NCBI GenBank assembly: GCA_964485695.1
Contig: CAZAKZ010000026.1
Location: forward strand, 1-47,117
Reading direction: 5' to 3'
Source: CAZAKZ01 sp964485695
Lineage (GTDB): Bacteria; Planctomycetota; JAFGQW01
Length of the DNA: 47,117 nt
Positions 17,348-25,353 of the stretch are shown here, piece after piece; within the stretch, counting starts at the first letter, position 1, and each line of letters starts with the position of its first letter. Both the position numbers and the translations under genes were made by a program. Under the pieces are notes generated by a model, which did no database searches, was not told the DNA's origin, and saw only the letters and a list, made by a program, of their open reading frames with translations.

Positions 17348-18460
17348 TCAGGATCCAAGAAAATCTTTGACCTTTTTAAAGAAGCTTTTCCTGTTGGGTG
17401 TGATGTTTTTTTCCTCGAGCTCGGCATACTTGCAAAGGAGGTCTTCCTGCTCCTTTGACAGGTTCTGGGGCGTCTCTATGATGACCTGCACCAGCATGTT
17501 CCCCCGGCCGTATCCATTGGGAAGGGGCAGTCCCTGGCCCCTCAATCGAAACACTTCTCCACTCTGGGTTCCGGCCTTGATGCGCATTTTTGCCTTGCCA
17601 GTGAGAGTGGGCACCTCCACCTCGGCCCCGAGGGCAGCCTGAGGAAAAGAGATGGGTAGCTCCAGGATGAGGTTCTCTCGCTGTCGCTTGAATAGCTTGT
17701 GTGTCTTGATGCGGATCCGGCAGAAGAGATCCCCGGGCGGTGCGCCTCTGATCCCCGGTTCTCCTTCCCCGGGCACCTGCAACTCCATACCTTCATCCAT
17801 GCCGGGAGGGATCTGGATTTTCACGTCGTGACCGCGCATGGTCCGGCCATGGCCGCCACACCGGGGGCAGAGGTGCTCGATGATCTGGCCGGAACCGTTA
17901 CAACGGGGACAGGTGGTACGAAGGCTGAAGAATCCGTGGGAGCGCTGCACCTGGCCCGAACCTCCACACACGGTGCAGGCCTTCGGGGCTGTGCCTTTCT
18001 TGGCGCCGCTTCCGCCGCAGGGATCGCAGAGTTCCCGGCGTTTTATGGTGATGGTCTTTTCAACGCCGGTCAGCACCTCCAGAAGGCCTATGGAAATCTC
18101 ACAGCGGAGACTCGTCCCCTTGTGCCCCCGGCTTCGAGATCTGCCTCCGCCGAACAGGTCCTGGAAGATGGACCCACCGCCAAAGATGTCTCCGAATGCG
18201 CTGAAGATATCTTCGAATCCGCCGAATTGCTGGCCGGTGATGCCATCGTGGCCGAAACGATCGTACTTCTGTCGCTTCTCGGGATCGCTCAGCACCTCGT
18301 ACGCCTCGGCTGCCTCCTTGAAGGCCGTTTCGGCCGACTTGTCCCCGGGATTCTTGTCGGGGTGGTATTTGATGGCCATTTTTCGGAATGCGGACTTGAT
18401 CTCCTCGGACCTGGCATCCTGCTGGATTCCGAGGATTTCGTAGAAGTCGCGCTTGGCCAT
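17348..18460 (-). CDS. dnaJ: DnaJ, Hsp40 co-chaperone
   Basis: A 370-residue full-length type I Hsp40. I start at ATG 18460 (MAKRDFYEILG) behind GAAGGGA; an upstream extension lacks family similarity. The J domain has the HPD motif at 33-35 (KYHPDKNPG), which stimulates the DnaK ATPase. A short Gly/Phe region follows (about 79-110). The zinc domain has all four CxxCxGxG repeats, at Cys145/148, 162/165, 184/187 and 198/201. The C-terminal substrate-binding domains and dimerisation tail are present. In the cluster it follows the second groEL after a 123-bp gap that contains a hairpin and a promoter-like sequence, so it may also be expressed separately with grpE. Confidence 0.97.
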   Translation of the reverse strand: MAKRDFYEILGIQQDARSEEIKSAFRKMAIKYHPDKNPGDKSAETAFKEAAEAYEVLSDPEKRQKYDRFGHDGITGQQFGGFEDIFSAFGDIFGGGSIFQDLFGGGRSRSRGHKGTSLRCEISIGLLEVLTGVEKTITIKRRELCDPCGGSGAKKGTAPKACTVCGGSGQVQRSHGFFSLRTTCPRCNGSGQIIEHLCPRCGGHGRTMRGHDVKIQIPPGMDEGMELQVPGEGEPGIRGAPPGDLFCRIRIKTHKLFKRQRENLILELPISFPQAALGAEVEVPTLTGKAKMRIKAGTQSGEVFRLRGQGLPLPNGYGRGNMLVQVIIETPQNLSKEQEDLLCKYAELEEKNITPNRKSFFKKVKDFLGS

Positions 18461-18497
18461 GTCCGGTCCCTTCTCCAGCGTTCGGACCCAACGGTCA

Positions 18498-18523
18498 GGC
18501 CCGCGACTGGATAGCCGCGGGCC
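18498..18523 (-). other. Hairpin in the groEL-dnaJ gap
   Basis: GGCCCGCG (18498-18505) and CGCGGGCC (18516-18523) form a perfect 8-bp stem with a 10-nt loop, about 40 nt before the dnaJ start on the transcript. No T-run follows. It could be an RNA processing or stability element that uncouples groEL and dnaJ expression levels. Confidence 0.5.
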
Positions 18524-18556
18524 CCAAGTCCTTTCCGCCTTCGACGTCAACACTGA

Positions 18557-18587
18557 TTTATCAGGAAAATCCGGTGAACAACGTCAA
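18557..18587 (-). promoter_or_regulatory. Possible internal promoter for dnaJ-grpE
   Basis: Read on the minus strand, TTGACG (18587-18582) is followed after 19 bp by GATAAA (18562-18557). The -35 matches five of six consensus positions and the -10 four of six, but the spacer is long. It overlaps the groEL stop codon. Confidence 0.25.
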
Positions 18588-20188
18588 TGAATACTGCCGA
18601 GTACGGCTGAATCCTTATCCTTCATATCGGTGATCATGGTCTCGGTTGTGAGCATCAATCCGGCAATGCTGCATGCGTTGGTGATGGCCGTCCGGGTGAC
18701 CTTGGTGGGATCGATGATGCCCATCTTGAACATATCTCCGAATTTACCCGTCCGGGCATCGAATCCCTCTACCTCGTCCCTCTCCTTGACCTCCTCGACG
18801 ATCATGGACCCGTCCTGACCCGCGTTGACGGCGATCTGGTTGAGCGGAGCGCTCAGGGCTCTTTCCACGATCCGGGCTCCAGGCTTCTCGTCCCCCCGCA
18901 GCTTCAGGCTCTTCACATTTTCGATGCACCGGAGAAGGGCCACACCGCCGCCGGGGATGATGCCGGATTCCACGGCTGCCCGAGTGGCGCTGAGGGCATC
19001 TTCCATGCGGGCTTTGCGCTCATTCAGCTCGGTTTCCGTGGTGGCGCCCACATTGATGACCGCAACGCCTCCAGAGAGTTTGGCAATGCGCTCCTCGAGC
19101 TTTTCCTTGTCATACGAGGAATTGGTCTGTTCGATCTGGGCCTTGAGTTGGTCGACCCGACCCTGGATGTCGGCTTTCTTGCCCGCCCCCTTGACGATGG
19201 TGGTTTTATCCTTGGCCACGATCATGCGCTTGGCGGTTCCGAGCATGTCTATGGAAACGTTCTCGAGCTTGTGCCCGAGATCCTCGGAGATGACCGTCCC
19301 CTTACAGAGGATGGCCATGTCTTCGAGCATGGCTTTTCGCCGGTCCCCAAAGCCGGGAGCCTTGACGGCCGCCACCTTGAGGGTCCCGCGAAGACGGTTG
19401 ACCACCAGGGTCGTGAGGGCCTCTCCCTCAATATCTTCCGCGATTATGAGGAGGGGTTTCCCTGTCTGGGCAACTCGTTCGAGCAACGGTAGAAGCTCCC
19501 GGAGATTGGACAGCTTCTTCTCGTAGAAGAGGATGTAGGCGTCCTCGAGTTCTGCCTCCATTTTTTCAACATTGGTGCAGAAGTAGGGTGAGATGTAGCC
19601 CTTGTCGAACTGCATGCCTTCGACAACGTCCAGCGTGGTCTCCATGGTCTTGGAGGCCTCGATGGTGATGACGCCTTCCTTGCCCACCTTTTCCATGGCC
19701 TCGGAGATGGTCTTTCCAATCTCCTCATCATGATGGGCGGCGATGGAGGCCACCTGTGCGATTTCGGATTTTTTCTTCACCGGCCGGCTGATGGAATCCA
19801 GCTTCTTGTTCACCTCGGCCACAGCCCTGTCCATTCCCCGCTTGAGCGCGGTGGAATTGACGCCCTCGGAGATGGTCTTGAGCCCCCGGGTGAACATGGA
19901 TTCGGCCAGCACTGTAGCGGTTGTGGTGCCGTCGCCTACCTCGTCATTGGTCTTGGTAGCGACTTCGTTCACCAGCTTGGCGCCCATGTTTTCGAAGGGA
20001 TCTTCCAGCTCGATCTCCTTGGACACCGTCACTCCGTCCAGGGTGACGCTGGGAGCGCCGAAGGATTTTTCGAGAATCACGTTGCGCCCGGAGGGTCCAA
20101 GTGTGACGGACACCGTCCGGGAGAGTTTCTGGACGCCGTCGAGAATCTTTCTCCTGGCGTCCTCGCTGTACATTATCTGTTTTGCCAT
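18584..20188 (-). CDS. groEL: GroEL paralogue without GGM tail
   Basis: A 534-residue chaperonin subunit (MAKQIMYSEDARRKILDGV). The equatorial ATP-site loops VTLGPSGRN and VGDGTTTATVLAE are present, as is the apical client-binding domain. Two features differ from the other GroEL of this cluster. First, the ATP-site motif usually read TKDGVTV is TLDGVTV here: Leu50 replaces the lysine equivalent to E. coli Lys51, a phosphate contact. Second, the C-terminus ends in MKDKDSAVLGSIH with no Gly-Gly-Met repeats. It follows groES by 11 bp. It is probably a specialised second chaperonin with altered ATP handling or client range, and may form separate or mixed rings. The gene symbol is given by family; a paralogue number cannot be assigned. 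Confidence 0.96.
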   Translation of the reverse strand: MAKQIMYSEDARRKILDGVQKLSRTVSVTLGPSGRNVILEKSFGAPSVTLDGVTVSKEIELEDPFENMGAKLVNEVATKTNDEVGDGTTTATVLAESMFTRGLKTISEGVNSTALKRGMDRAVAEVNKKLDSISRPVKKKSEIAQVASIAAHHDEEIGKTISEAMEKVGKEGVITIEASKTMETTLDVVEGMQFDKGYISPYFCTNVEKMEAELEDAYILFYEKKLSNLRELLPLLERVAQTGKPLLIIAEDIEGEALTTLVVNRLRGTLKVAAVKAPGFGDRRKAMLEDMAILCKGTVISEDLGHKLENVSIDMLGTAKRMIVAKDKTTIVKGAGKKADIQGRVDQLKAQIEQTNSSYDKEKLEERIAKLSGGVAVINVGATTETELNERKARMEDALSATRAAVESGIIPGGGVALLRCIENVKSLKLRGDEKPGARIVERALSAPLNQIAVNAGQDGSMIVEEVKERDEVEGFDARTGKFGDMFKMGIIDPTKVTRTAITNACSIAGLMLTTETMITDMKDKDSAVLGSIH

Positions 20189-20199
20189 GACTCAGCCCC

Positions 20200-20487
20200 T
20201 CACGCGTAGTACGCCAGGATTTCGCTCTCGCGCATCACCTTGAATTCTTTGCCCTCGACCTTGACGTCGTTGCCCGAGTATTTCCCATAGATGACGACGT
20301 CACCCACCTTCACGCTCGGGGGCAACCGGTCCCCGTTGTCGAGGAGACGACCGGGGCCCACAGCCATGATCTTCCCCTGTGCGGGTTTTTCCTTGGCTGT
20401 ATCGGGGAGAACGATGCCGCCCTCGGTGATTTCCTCGGACTCCATGGGCTCGATCACAACACGGTCGTCTATTGGACGTAGTTTCAT
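20200..20487 (-). CDS. groES: GroES, co-chaperonin
   Basis: A 95-residue protein of the normal Hsp10 length. It begins MKLRPIDDRVVIEPMESEE, contains the mobile loop region EITEGGIVLPDTAKEKPAQG with the Ile-Val-Leu client-groove contact, and then has the GKIMAVGPGR and VKVGDVVIYGKYSG strands that form the dome base. A GGAGGAAT ribosome site precedes the ATG. It lies between two groEL genes, 96 bp behind the first and 11 bp ahead of the second, so it could cap both. Confidence 0.97.
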   Translation of the reverse strand: MKLRPIDDRVVIEPMESEEITEGGIVLPDTAKEKPAQGKIMAVGPGRLLDNGDRLPPSVKVGDVVIYGKYSGNDVKVEGKEFKVMRESEILAYYA

Positions 20488-20583
20488 TTTTATTCCTCCG
20501 ATAGTTCTTTCTTGCTCAGAGCAACACCTGATTCAGGTCGCTGCCCATCGATTGGGTTCATGGTTCGAGAGGCCGGTGGCCGA

Positions 20584-22311
20584 TCACATTCCCATGCCTC
20601 CCATGCCTCCCATGCCTCCCATGCCTCCCATGCCGCCCATGCCACCCATGCCACCCATGCCGCCCATGCCACCCATACCGCCCATACCGCCCATGCCGGC
20701 AGCAGCGGCGGGATCGAGGGCCGCGTCGTCCTCGTCCTTTGGTATGTCACTAACAAGGGCGTTGGTGGTGAGGAGGAGACAAGCGACGCTGGCGGCGTTC
20801 TCCAAGGCCACGCGCGTCACCTTGAGTGGATCGATGATCCCGGCTTCCACCATGTCGGTGTACTTTCCCGCCGCGGCATCGAAGCCGAAGTTGCCCTTTT
20901 CTTTCAGGACATTCTTGATGACGATGGAGCCGTCATTTCCGGCATTCTCGGCGATCTGACGGATGGGCTGCTGGAGGGTTTTCGTCAGGATGGAAATACC
21001 CACCTGTTCCTCCTCGTCCAGCTTCATGCCCTTCAGGGCCTTGATGCTGGCGCGGAGCAGGGCAACGCCTCCACCCGGAAGAACTCCCTCTTCCACAGCG
21101 GCGCGCGTTGCATGGAGGGCGTCTTCCACCCGTGCCTTCTTCTCCTTCATTTCGGTCTCGGTGGCGGCACCGACCTGGATCTGGGCCACGCCGCCCGCGA
21201 GCTTGGCCAGCCGCTCCTGGAGCTTTTCGCGGTCGTAGTCGGAGTCGGAGCGTTCGATCTCCTGTCGGATCTGGGCGACCCGGGCCTGGATCTGCGTATC
21301 CTTACCGGCTCCTCCCACGATGACCGTGTTCTCCGAGTTGATGGTAACCCGCTTGGCGCGTCCCAGCTGCGGGAGACTGACCGACTCGAGGTCGATGCCG
21401 AGGTCCTTGAACAGCGCCTCGCCCTTCGTGAGGATGGCGATGTCCTGGAGCAGGGCCTTTCTTCGGTCTCCATATCCAGGGGCCTTGACGGCGGCGACCT
21501 TCACGGTGCCTCGCAGCTTGTTTACCACGAGCGTTGCAAGGGCTTCCCCTTCGAGGTCCTCCGCGATGATGAGCAGCGGCTTGTTGCTCTTGGCCGTGAG
21601 TTCGAGGAGAGGGACGATTTTCTTGACCGAGGAAATCTTCTCCTCGTGGATGAGGATGTAGACGTCCTCGAGGACGACCTCCATCTTCTCGGTATTGGTG
21701 ACGAAGTGGGGGGAGAGAAAACCTCTGTCGAACTGCATGCCGGTGACTACATCCACCACCGTCTCGAGGCTCTTGCCTTCTTCCACGGTGATGACGCCGT
21801 CCTTGCCGACCTTTTCCATGGCTTCGGCGATTTTTTTCCCGATATCCGTGTCGTTGTTGGCAGCGATGGAGCCGATCTGGGCGATCTCGGTCTTGCCTTC
21901 AACGGGCCTGGCCATTTCCTGGATTTCACGGTTGACGGCTTCTACACCCTTGCGGATCCCGCGATTGATGTCCGTGGGATTGAAACCGGCCACAACGTGT
22001 CGGAGCCCTTCGCAGAAAATGTGTTCTGCAAGGAGGGTTGCTGTGGTGGTGCCGTCTCCGGCCACGTCACTGGTCTTGGATGAAACCTCCTTTACCAGTT
22101 GAGCACCCATGTTCTCGTACGGGTCCTGCAGTTCGACCTCCTCTGCGACGGTCACACCATCCTTGGTCACCCGGGGTCCGCCCCAGCCCTTGTCCAGGAC
22201 AGCATTCCGGCCCAAAGGACCGAGGGTGACCTTCACGGCTCTGGAGAGCTTGGTCACGCCTTGCTTGATGGCCTCTCGGGCCTCATGGTCAAAGGCCAGT
22301 TGCTTCGCCAT
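20584..22311 (-). CDS. groEL: GroEL with long GGM tail
   Basis: A 575-residue chaperonin subunit, about 30 residues longer than usual because of its tail. I start at ATG 22311 (MAKQLAFDHEAREAIKQGV), behind a strong AAGGAGG site. The ATP-site motifs VTKDGVTV (Lys50) and AGDGTTTATLLAE are intact, unlike in the second GroEL of the cluster. The tail has 11 consecutive GGM units and a final GM, several times the four or so usual in E. coli. The tail projects into the folding cavity and affects cavity volume and ATPase rate. This is the first gene of the chaperone cluster and the best candidate for the housekeeping chaperonin. Its leader has a structured hairpin; I found no CIRCE element. Confidence 0.97.
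   Translation of the reverse strand: MAKQLAFDHEAREAIKQGVTKLSRAVKVTLGPLGRNAVLDKGWGGPRVTKDGVTVAEEVELQDPYENMGAQLVKEVSSKTSDVAGDGTTTATLLAEHIFCEGLRHVVAGFNPTDINRGIRKGVEAVNREIQEMARPVEGKTEIAQIGSIAANNDTDIGKKIAEAMEKVGKDGVITVEEGKSLETVVDVVTGMQFDRGFLSPHFVTNTEKMEVVLEDVYILIHEEKISSVKKIVPLLELTAKSNKPLLIIAEDLEGEALATLVVNKLRGTVKVAAVKAPGYGDRRKALLQDIAILTKGEALFKDLGIDLESVSLPQLGRAKRVTINSENTVIVGGAGKDTQIQARVAQIRQEIERSDSDYDREKLQERLAKLAGGVAQIQVGAATETEMKEKKARVEDALHATRAAVEEGVLPGGGVALLRASIKALKGMKLDEEEQVGISILTKTLQQPIRQIAENAGNDGSIVIKNVLKEKGNFGFDAAAGKYTDMVEAGIIDPLKVTRVALENAASVACLLLTTNALVSDIPKDEDDAALDPAAAAGMGGMGGMGGMGGMGGMGGMGGMGGMGGMGGMGGMGM
20587..20694 (-). repeat. In-frame 9-bp repeat encoding the GGM tail
   Basis: Thirteen Met codons lie in this stretch, twelve of them at exact 9-bp intervals, encoding 11 GGM units. 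Glycine codons vary (GGA, GGC, GGT), more so toward the 5' end of the gene, while the last four units are identical at DNA level. That suggests recent copy-number change near the 3' end. Confidence 0.9.
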
Positions 22312-22325
22312 GAAATCCTCCTTTC

Positions 22326-22369
22326 GGTGCAAGTTCCAGGGCCCTTGAATCGGCCCGGATAGGAGCACC
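22326..22369 (-). promoter_or_regulatory. Leader hairpin next to the groEL ribosome site
   Basis: On the groEL transcript GGUGC (22369-22365) pairs with GCACC (22330-22326), enclosing an internal loop, a CC/GG pair and a perfect GGGCC/GGCCC stem (22356-22352 with 22343-22339) topped by an 8-nt loop. The hairpin ends 2 nt before the AAGGAGG site (22323-22317). The left internal loop carries UCCU, complementary to AGGA of that site, so an alternative fold could mask translation. Confidence 0.5.
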
Positions 22370-22428
22370 TTCCTATGATTGAATCGTGGGTTGTGGTTTC
22401 TGTGGTCAACCTGGAAAAGAATGTCCCG

Positions 22429-22456
22429 GCTTTAAAAGCAAATGGAGTACCGTCAA
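22429..22456 (-). promoter_or_regulatory. Candidate groEL promoter
   Basis: On the minus strand TTGACG (22456-22451) is followed after 16 bp by TAAAGC (22434-22429), and a run of T bases lies directly upstream like an UP element. The -35 is good and the -10 weak. The leader would be about 110 nt and include the hairpin. Confidence 0.3.
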
Positions 22457-22821
22457 AAAAAAGACCGGTGAAGCCGCTGTAAGGCACAGAAATAGATGAG
22501 TTTGTGGTGATAGCGATCAGAACCTGCCAGCCTGGGGTATGCCATGTTGTCCCAATCACTCCCGTAGAGCCACAGTGACTGTCAATTTGGCAGAGATCCT
22601 GGGTGTCCAGGTCTTGAGAACCAGGTGCATCTCTCCGGGGAATCGAAGGGGCGCAGAACCCAAAAGCCGGATCGGACAGAATGAATCAATATTTTCATAA
22701 AACACATTATTTTAAGTGGTTACGCGGATATTTCAGGATAATAGCTGGTCTCCGAGATGTTCGGGAATGGGAATTGCGCAGTATGATGGACCTGTGTTGG
22801 TTGATTCAAAGGAGCTGAGTC
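22457..22821. other. Divergent regulatory region between groEL and the RS-rich protein gene
   Basis: No gene is supported in this 365 bp. The part at 22680-22745 is clearly AT-rich against the background and holds GATAAT at 22737-22742, a possible -10 for the plus-strand gene, though without a good -35. I looked for CIRCE and sigma-32 type sequences and saw none. Confidence 0.4.
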
Positions 22822-25140
22822 ATGAGCCGATATTTTCCATCGAGCGTGAGCCCGATCTTCATCGCCTTGGTGATTGGCCTCGTCTTTTCCCTCTCCTCTG
22901 TTTCCTTCTCCCAGAGGATCAATTCCTTGGGCGGTTCCCCTGGCCGAGTTTCTCGGCCCGCTGCTTCCCCCCGGTCCTTCGGATCCCGACCCCAGTCGGT
23001 TCCGAGAGCGTCGAGCCGATCGATCCAGTCGAGACCTTCTCGATCTCATGTAAGCCGACCCCGGTCGGCACCCAGAATGTCAAACCGATCGATCCAGTCG
23101 AGGCCGTCGAGGACCTTTTCCGCCCCGCGGAGCCGATCCAGCTTCCGTCCGGGTCGGTCCATGACCTCGATTCGGCCTCGGTCTTCGAGCCAATCGAGGA
23201 GCCGGAGTATATCCCGGAGGACTCCTTCCTTCCGGAGTCAAACTCCCGGAATCCGCAGCCGGACGAATTCACGGGCCACCCAGTCCTCGCGGTCCCGGCC
23301 ATCCACCAGCCGCAGCCGGTCCATTGGATCCTACGGTTCCGACAATCGAAACCGATTCACCACCCGCGGCATCCGGCCATCCTCTCGTAGCCGCTCCGGA
23401 ACCTCGGCCCGAATCCCACTGCGGTCGACCAACCAGCACTGGAATCCATACCGCATCCGCCGTGGCCAGGTGACCCGATCCGGACAGACCACGGTGGACC
23501 GGTCTGCCCGTACACGGGTGCCCTCTTCTCTGCGCTCTCGTTCCGCGCGAACGGATCGTTCCTCGAGCGGTTTTTTCAGCCGCTACAGCTCCTCCGACCA
23601 GCGGAATTCTTCACGCAGCGCCAGGCCGACCCGGGTCATCACCAACTGGAACGGCCGCAGCGTCTTCACGCCGACCAGCCGTGGTCAGCGGCGCACGCGC
23701 TCCGGCGCCTTCTCGGACCTCCAGCGTTCATCGCGTACAGCCGCCTCGAGGACGTCGACAAGGGCCAGGAATCTCGGGGCCGCAGCGGCGAAGCCGTCTC
23801 GAATGAGGTCGGACCCGGGCATGAAACGTGCCGGCCGCATCACGGGCAGGGGCAGCGTCGGCCTGCGGTCGACGTCCCGGACGGGCATGGCGGGTTTCAT
23901 GAAGCCCAATGTCGGACGGAAACGTACTCCCGGGTCGAGGACTGCACCGCGGTCCGGTAGGCCCGTCTCCACCCCGGCGATTGCGTCGCGAAAGGGCCAC
24001 CGTCCCTTGAAGACCACGCGTAGAAACCTCTCGGCCTCCCGGACGGCGGAGCGGCTGTCTCGCTCGCATCCCAATTCAAATGGCAGGAAACCGGGTCGGA
24101 TCGTCAAGCTGCCCTCCCGCAGAACCAAGGCCACCAAGGCTGGCCGGTCCCGTTATCACGGCGGTTACTCTCGCAAGTACAGGGGCCACCGCCGCAACCG
24201 CAACCGATTCTACGTCCACTGGCACCCGTGGTTCGGATACACCTGGTATTTCAACAGTGCCTGGTGGAATCCCTATGGAAGATACAGTTATTACCCTTCC
24301 TACTATTTCGGCTACCATGGACGGCACTTCCGGTTCAGTCTCGGCTTCTCGCGGTACTGGAACTGGTGTCCCTACGTCTCTTGGTATTACCCTTCCTCGT
24401 ACTTGGGCGCCTATTGTTCCTATCCGTATTACATGCATAACCTCTACTACCCCTATTACCGCTACGTGTATGTCGGATCGGGACCCGGGAACATCTATTG
24501 CCCCACCTATAACTACTACTACGACTCGCCGGTTGAAGACTACGGAGAGGGCGCCGTCGAGGAGGCGAGCGGAAGAAACCTGCCCGAGGCTCCGCCCCCG
24601 GAACCGGCTCGGGTGCTCTCCGGGGCCGAGTATTTTCTTCGCCTCGGCGACGAGGCCTTCAAGGCGGAGCGGTATGACAAGGCCGGAGAAGCCTACAAGC
24701 AGGCCGTGGAAAGCGACTCCGAATCGCCGGTTGCACGGTTCGCCCATGCGGAATCGCTCATCGCCACCGGGGAGTATCATCATGCTGCCTACGTGATCCG
24801 GGAAGGGCTGAAGCTGGACCCCAGATGGGTGGAAGTCGATCTCGACCGCAAAACCCTGTTTTCCGGCGAGGAAGAGTTCACAAAGGTCCAGGGCCGTCTG
24901 GACGGGTATCTCTTGAACCACCCCTTCGATGCCACCGCCCACTTCGTGAAGGGCTACTCGATGTACTTCTCCGGAGAGCCCAAGAAGGCTCTTGAAGCGT
25001 TTCGAGATGCGGTCCGGATCCAGAAGGACGACCACGAGGCCGCACGGTTCATCGAGGTCCTGACCGAGGATTCCCGGAAGAAGCCCGGTCGGGAGATCGT
25101 GCAGGAAACAACGAAGGGACAGGAAGTCCCGGGATCATGA
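22822..25140 (+). CDS. Secreted Arg/Ser-rich, Tyr/Trp-rich, TPR protein
   Basis: A 772-residue protein with an AAGGAG site before ATG 22822 and a signal peptide ending near SSVSFSQ. Four zones follow. Residues about 31-440 are extremely rich in Arg and Ser (recurring units such as SNRSIQSRPSRTFS), with almost no acidic or hydrophobic residues: strongly basic and disordered. Residues about 450-573 are dense in Tyr, Trp, Phe, His and Pro (YYPSYYFGYHG, NLYYPYYRYVYVG). A short acidic linker follows, and residues about 598-750 hold three to four TPRs (GDEAFKAERYDKAGEAYKQA). A secreted cationic plus aromatic-rich protein could bind acidic surface polymers or DNA, or self-assemble by aromatic-arginine contacts. 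I know no characterised family with this order. It is transcribed divergently from groEL. Confidence 0.85.
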   Translation: MSRYFPSSVSPIFIALVIGLVFSLSSVSFSQRINSLGGSPGRVSRPAASPRSFGSRPQSVPRASSRSIQSRPSRSHVSRPRSAPRMSNRSIQSRPSRTFSAPRSRSSFRPGRSMTSIRPRSSSQSRSRSISRRTPSFRSQTPGIRSRTNSRATQSSRSRPSTSRSRSIGSYGSDNRNRFTTRGIRPSSRSRSGTSARIPLRSTNQHWNPYRIRRGQVTRSGQTTVDRSARTRVPSSLRSRSARTDRSSSGFFSRYSSSDQRNSSRSARPTRVITNWNGRSVFTPTSRGQRRTRSGAFSDLQRSSRTAASRTSTRARNLGAAAAKPSRMRSDPGMKRAGRITGRGSVGLRSTSRTGMAGFMKPNVGRKRTPGSRTAPRSGRPVSTPAIASRKGHRPLKTTRRNLSASRTAERLSRSHPNSNGRKPGRIVKLPSRRTKATKAGRSRYHGGYSRKYRGHRRNRNRFYVHWHPWFGYTWYFNSAWWNPYGRYSYYPSYYFGYHGRHFRFSLGFSRYWNWCPYVSWYYPSSYLGAYCSYPYYMHNLYYPYYRYVYVGSGPGNIYCPTYNYYYDSPVEDYGEGAVEEASGRNLPEAPPPEPARVLSGAEYFLRLGDEAFKAERYDKAGEAYKQAVESDSESPVARFAHAESLIATGEYHHAAYVIREGLKLDPRWVEVDLDRKTLFSGEEEFTKVQGRLDGYLLNHPFDATAHFVKGYSMYFSGEPKKALEAFRDAVRIQKDDHEAARFIEVLTEDSRKKPGREIVQETTKGQEVPGS

Positions 25141-25186
25141 GATCCCATTTAGCAGCCTGCAGATAATCTGGCGCGAGGCCACAACC

Positions 25187-25216
25187 GAGCCCCGTCCCGA
25201 TCAGGGGGCGGGGCTC
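25187..25216 (+). terminator. Hairpin terminator after the RS-rich protein gene
   Basis: GAGCCCCG (25187-25194) and CGGGGCTC (25209-25216) form a perfect 8-bp stem, extended by an inner CCC/GGG pairing, about 46 bp after the stop codon. Only a weak pyrimidine tract (TCCTCGATAT) follows, so efficiency is uncertain. Confidence 0.5.
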
Positions 25217-25288
25217 TCCTCGATATCCAATCCCACGGTGCCTCGATCCCCATCCACCGCCCCCTCTTCCGATTTTGGACCCAGGCAC

Positions 25289-25294
25289 TATAAT
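25289..25294 (+). promoter_or_regulatory. -10 element of the hisS promoter
   Basis: A consensus TATAAT lies 60 bp before the hisS start. The region 16-18 bp upstream (CTTCCG/TTCCGA) is a poor -35, so an activator or an extended element may compensate. Confidence 0.5.
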
Positions 25295-25308
25295 TCCTCC
25301 CGGATCGA

Positions 25309-25330
25309 GAACAGGAGAGTGATCCTGTTC
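25309..25330 (+). promoter_or_regulatory. Leader hairpin of hisS
   Basis: GAACAGGA (25309-25316) and TCCTGTTC (25323-25330) form a perfect 8-bp stem with a 6-nt loop in the short leader, 23 nt before the start codon. It is too small to be a T-box and has no T-run, so a translational or stability role is more likely than attenuation. Confidence 0.45.
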
Positions 25331-25353
25331 GGTGTCTTCCCTGAGGAGCTTGC

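Noticed and set aside
20587..20694. Regular repeats that could suggest a CRISPR-like array
   Set aside because: The period is 9 bp, in frame and encodes the GroEL GGM tail; there are no spacers.
20512..22083. Long plus-strand frame antisense to groEL
   Set aside because: It mirrors groEL codon bias, shows no family motifs and has no ribosome site.
22312..22460. Search for a CIRCE (HrcA) operator before groEL
   Set aside because: No TTAGCACTC-N9-GAGTGCTAA-like repeat is present.
22440..22465. T-run on the minus strand as an intrinsic terminator
   Set aside because: Only a 3-bp stem precedes it and no minus-strand gene lies upstream; a promoter UP-like tract fits better.
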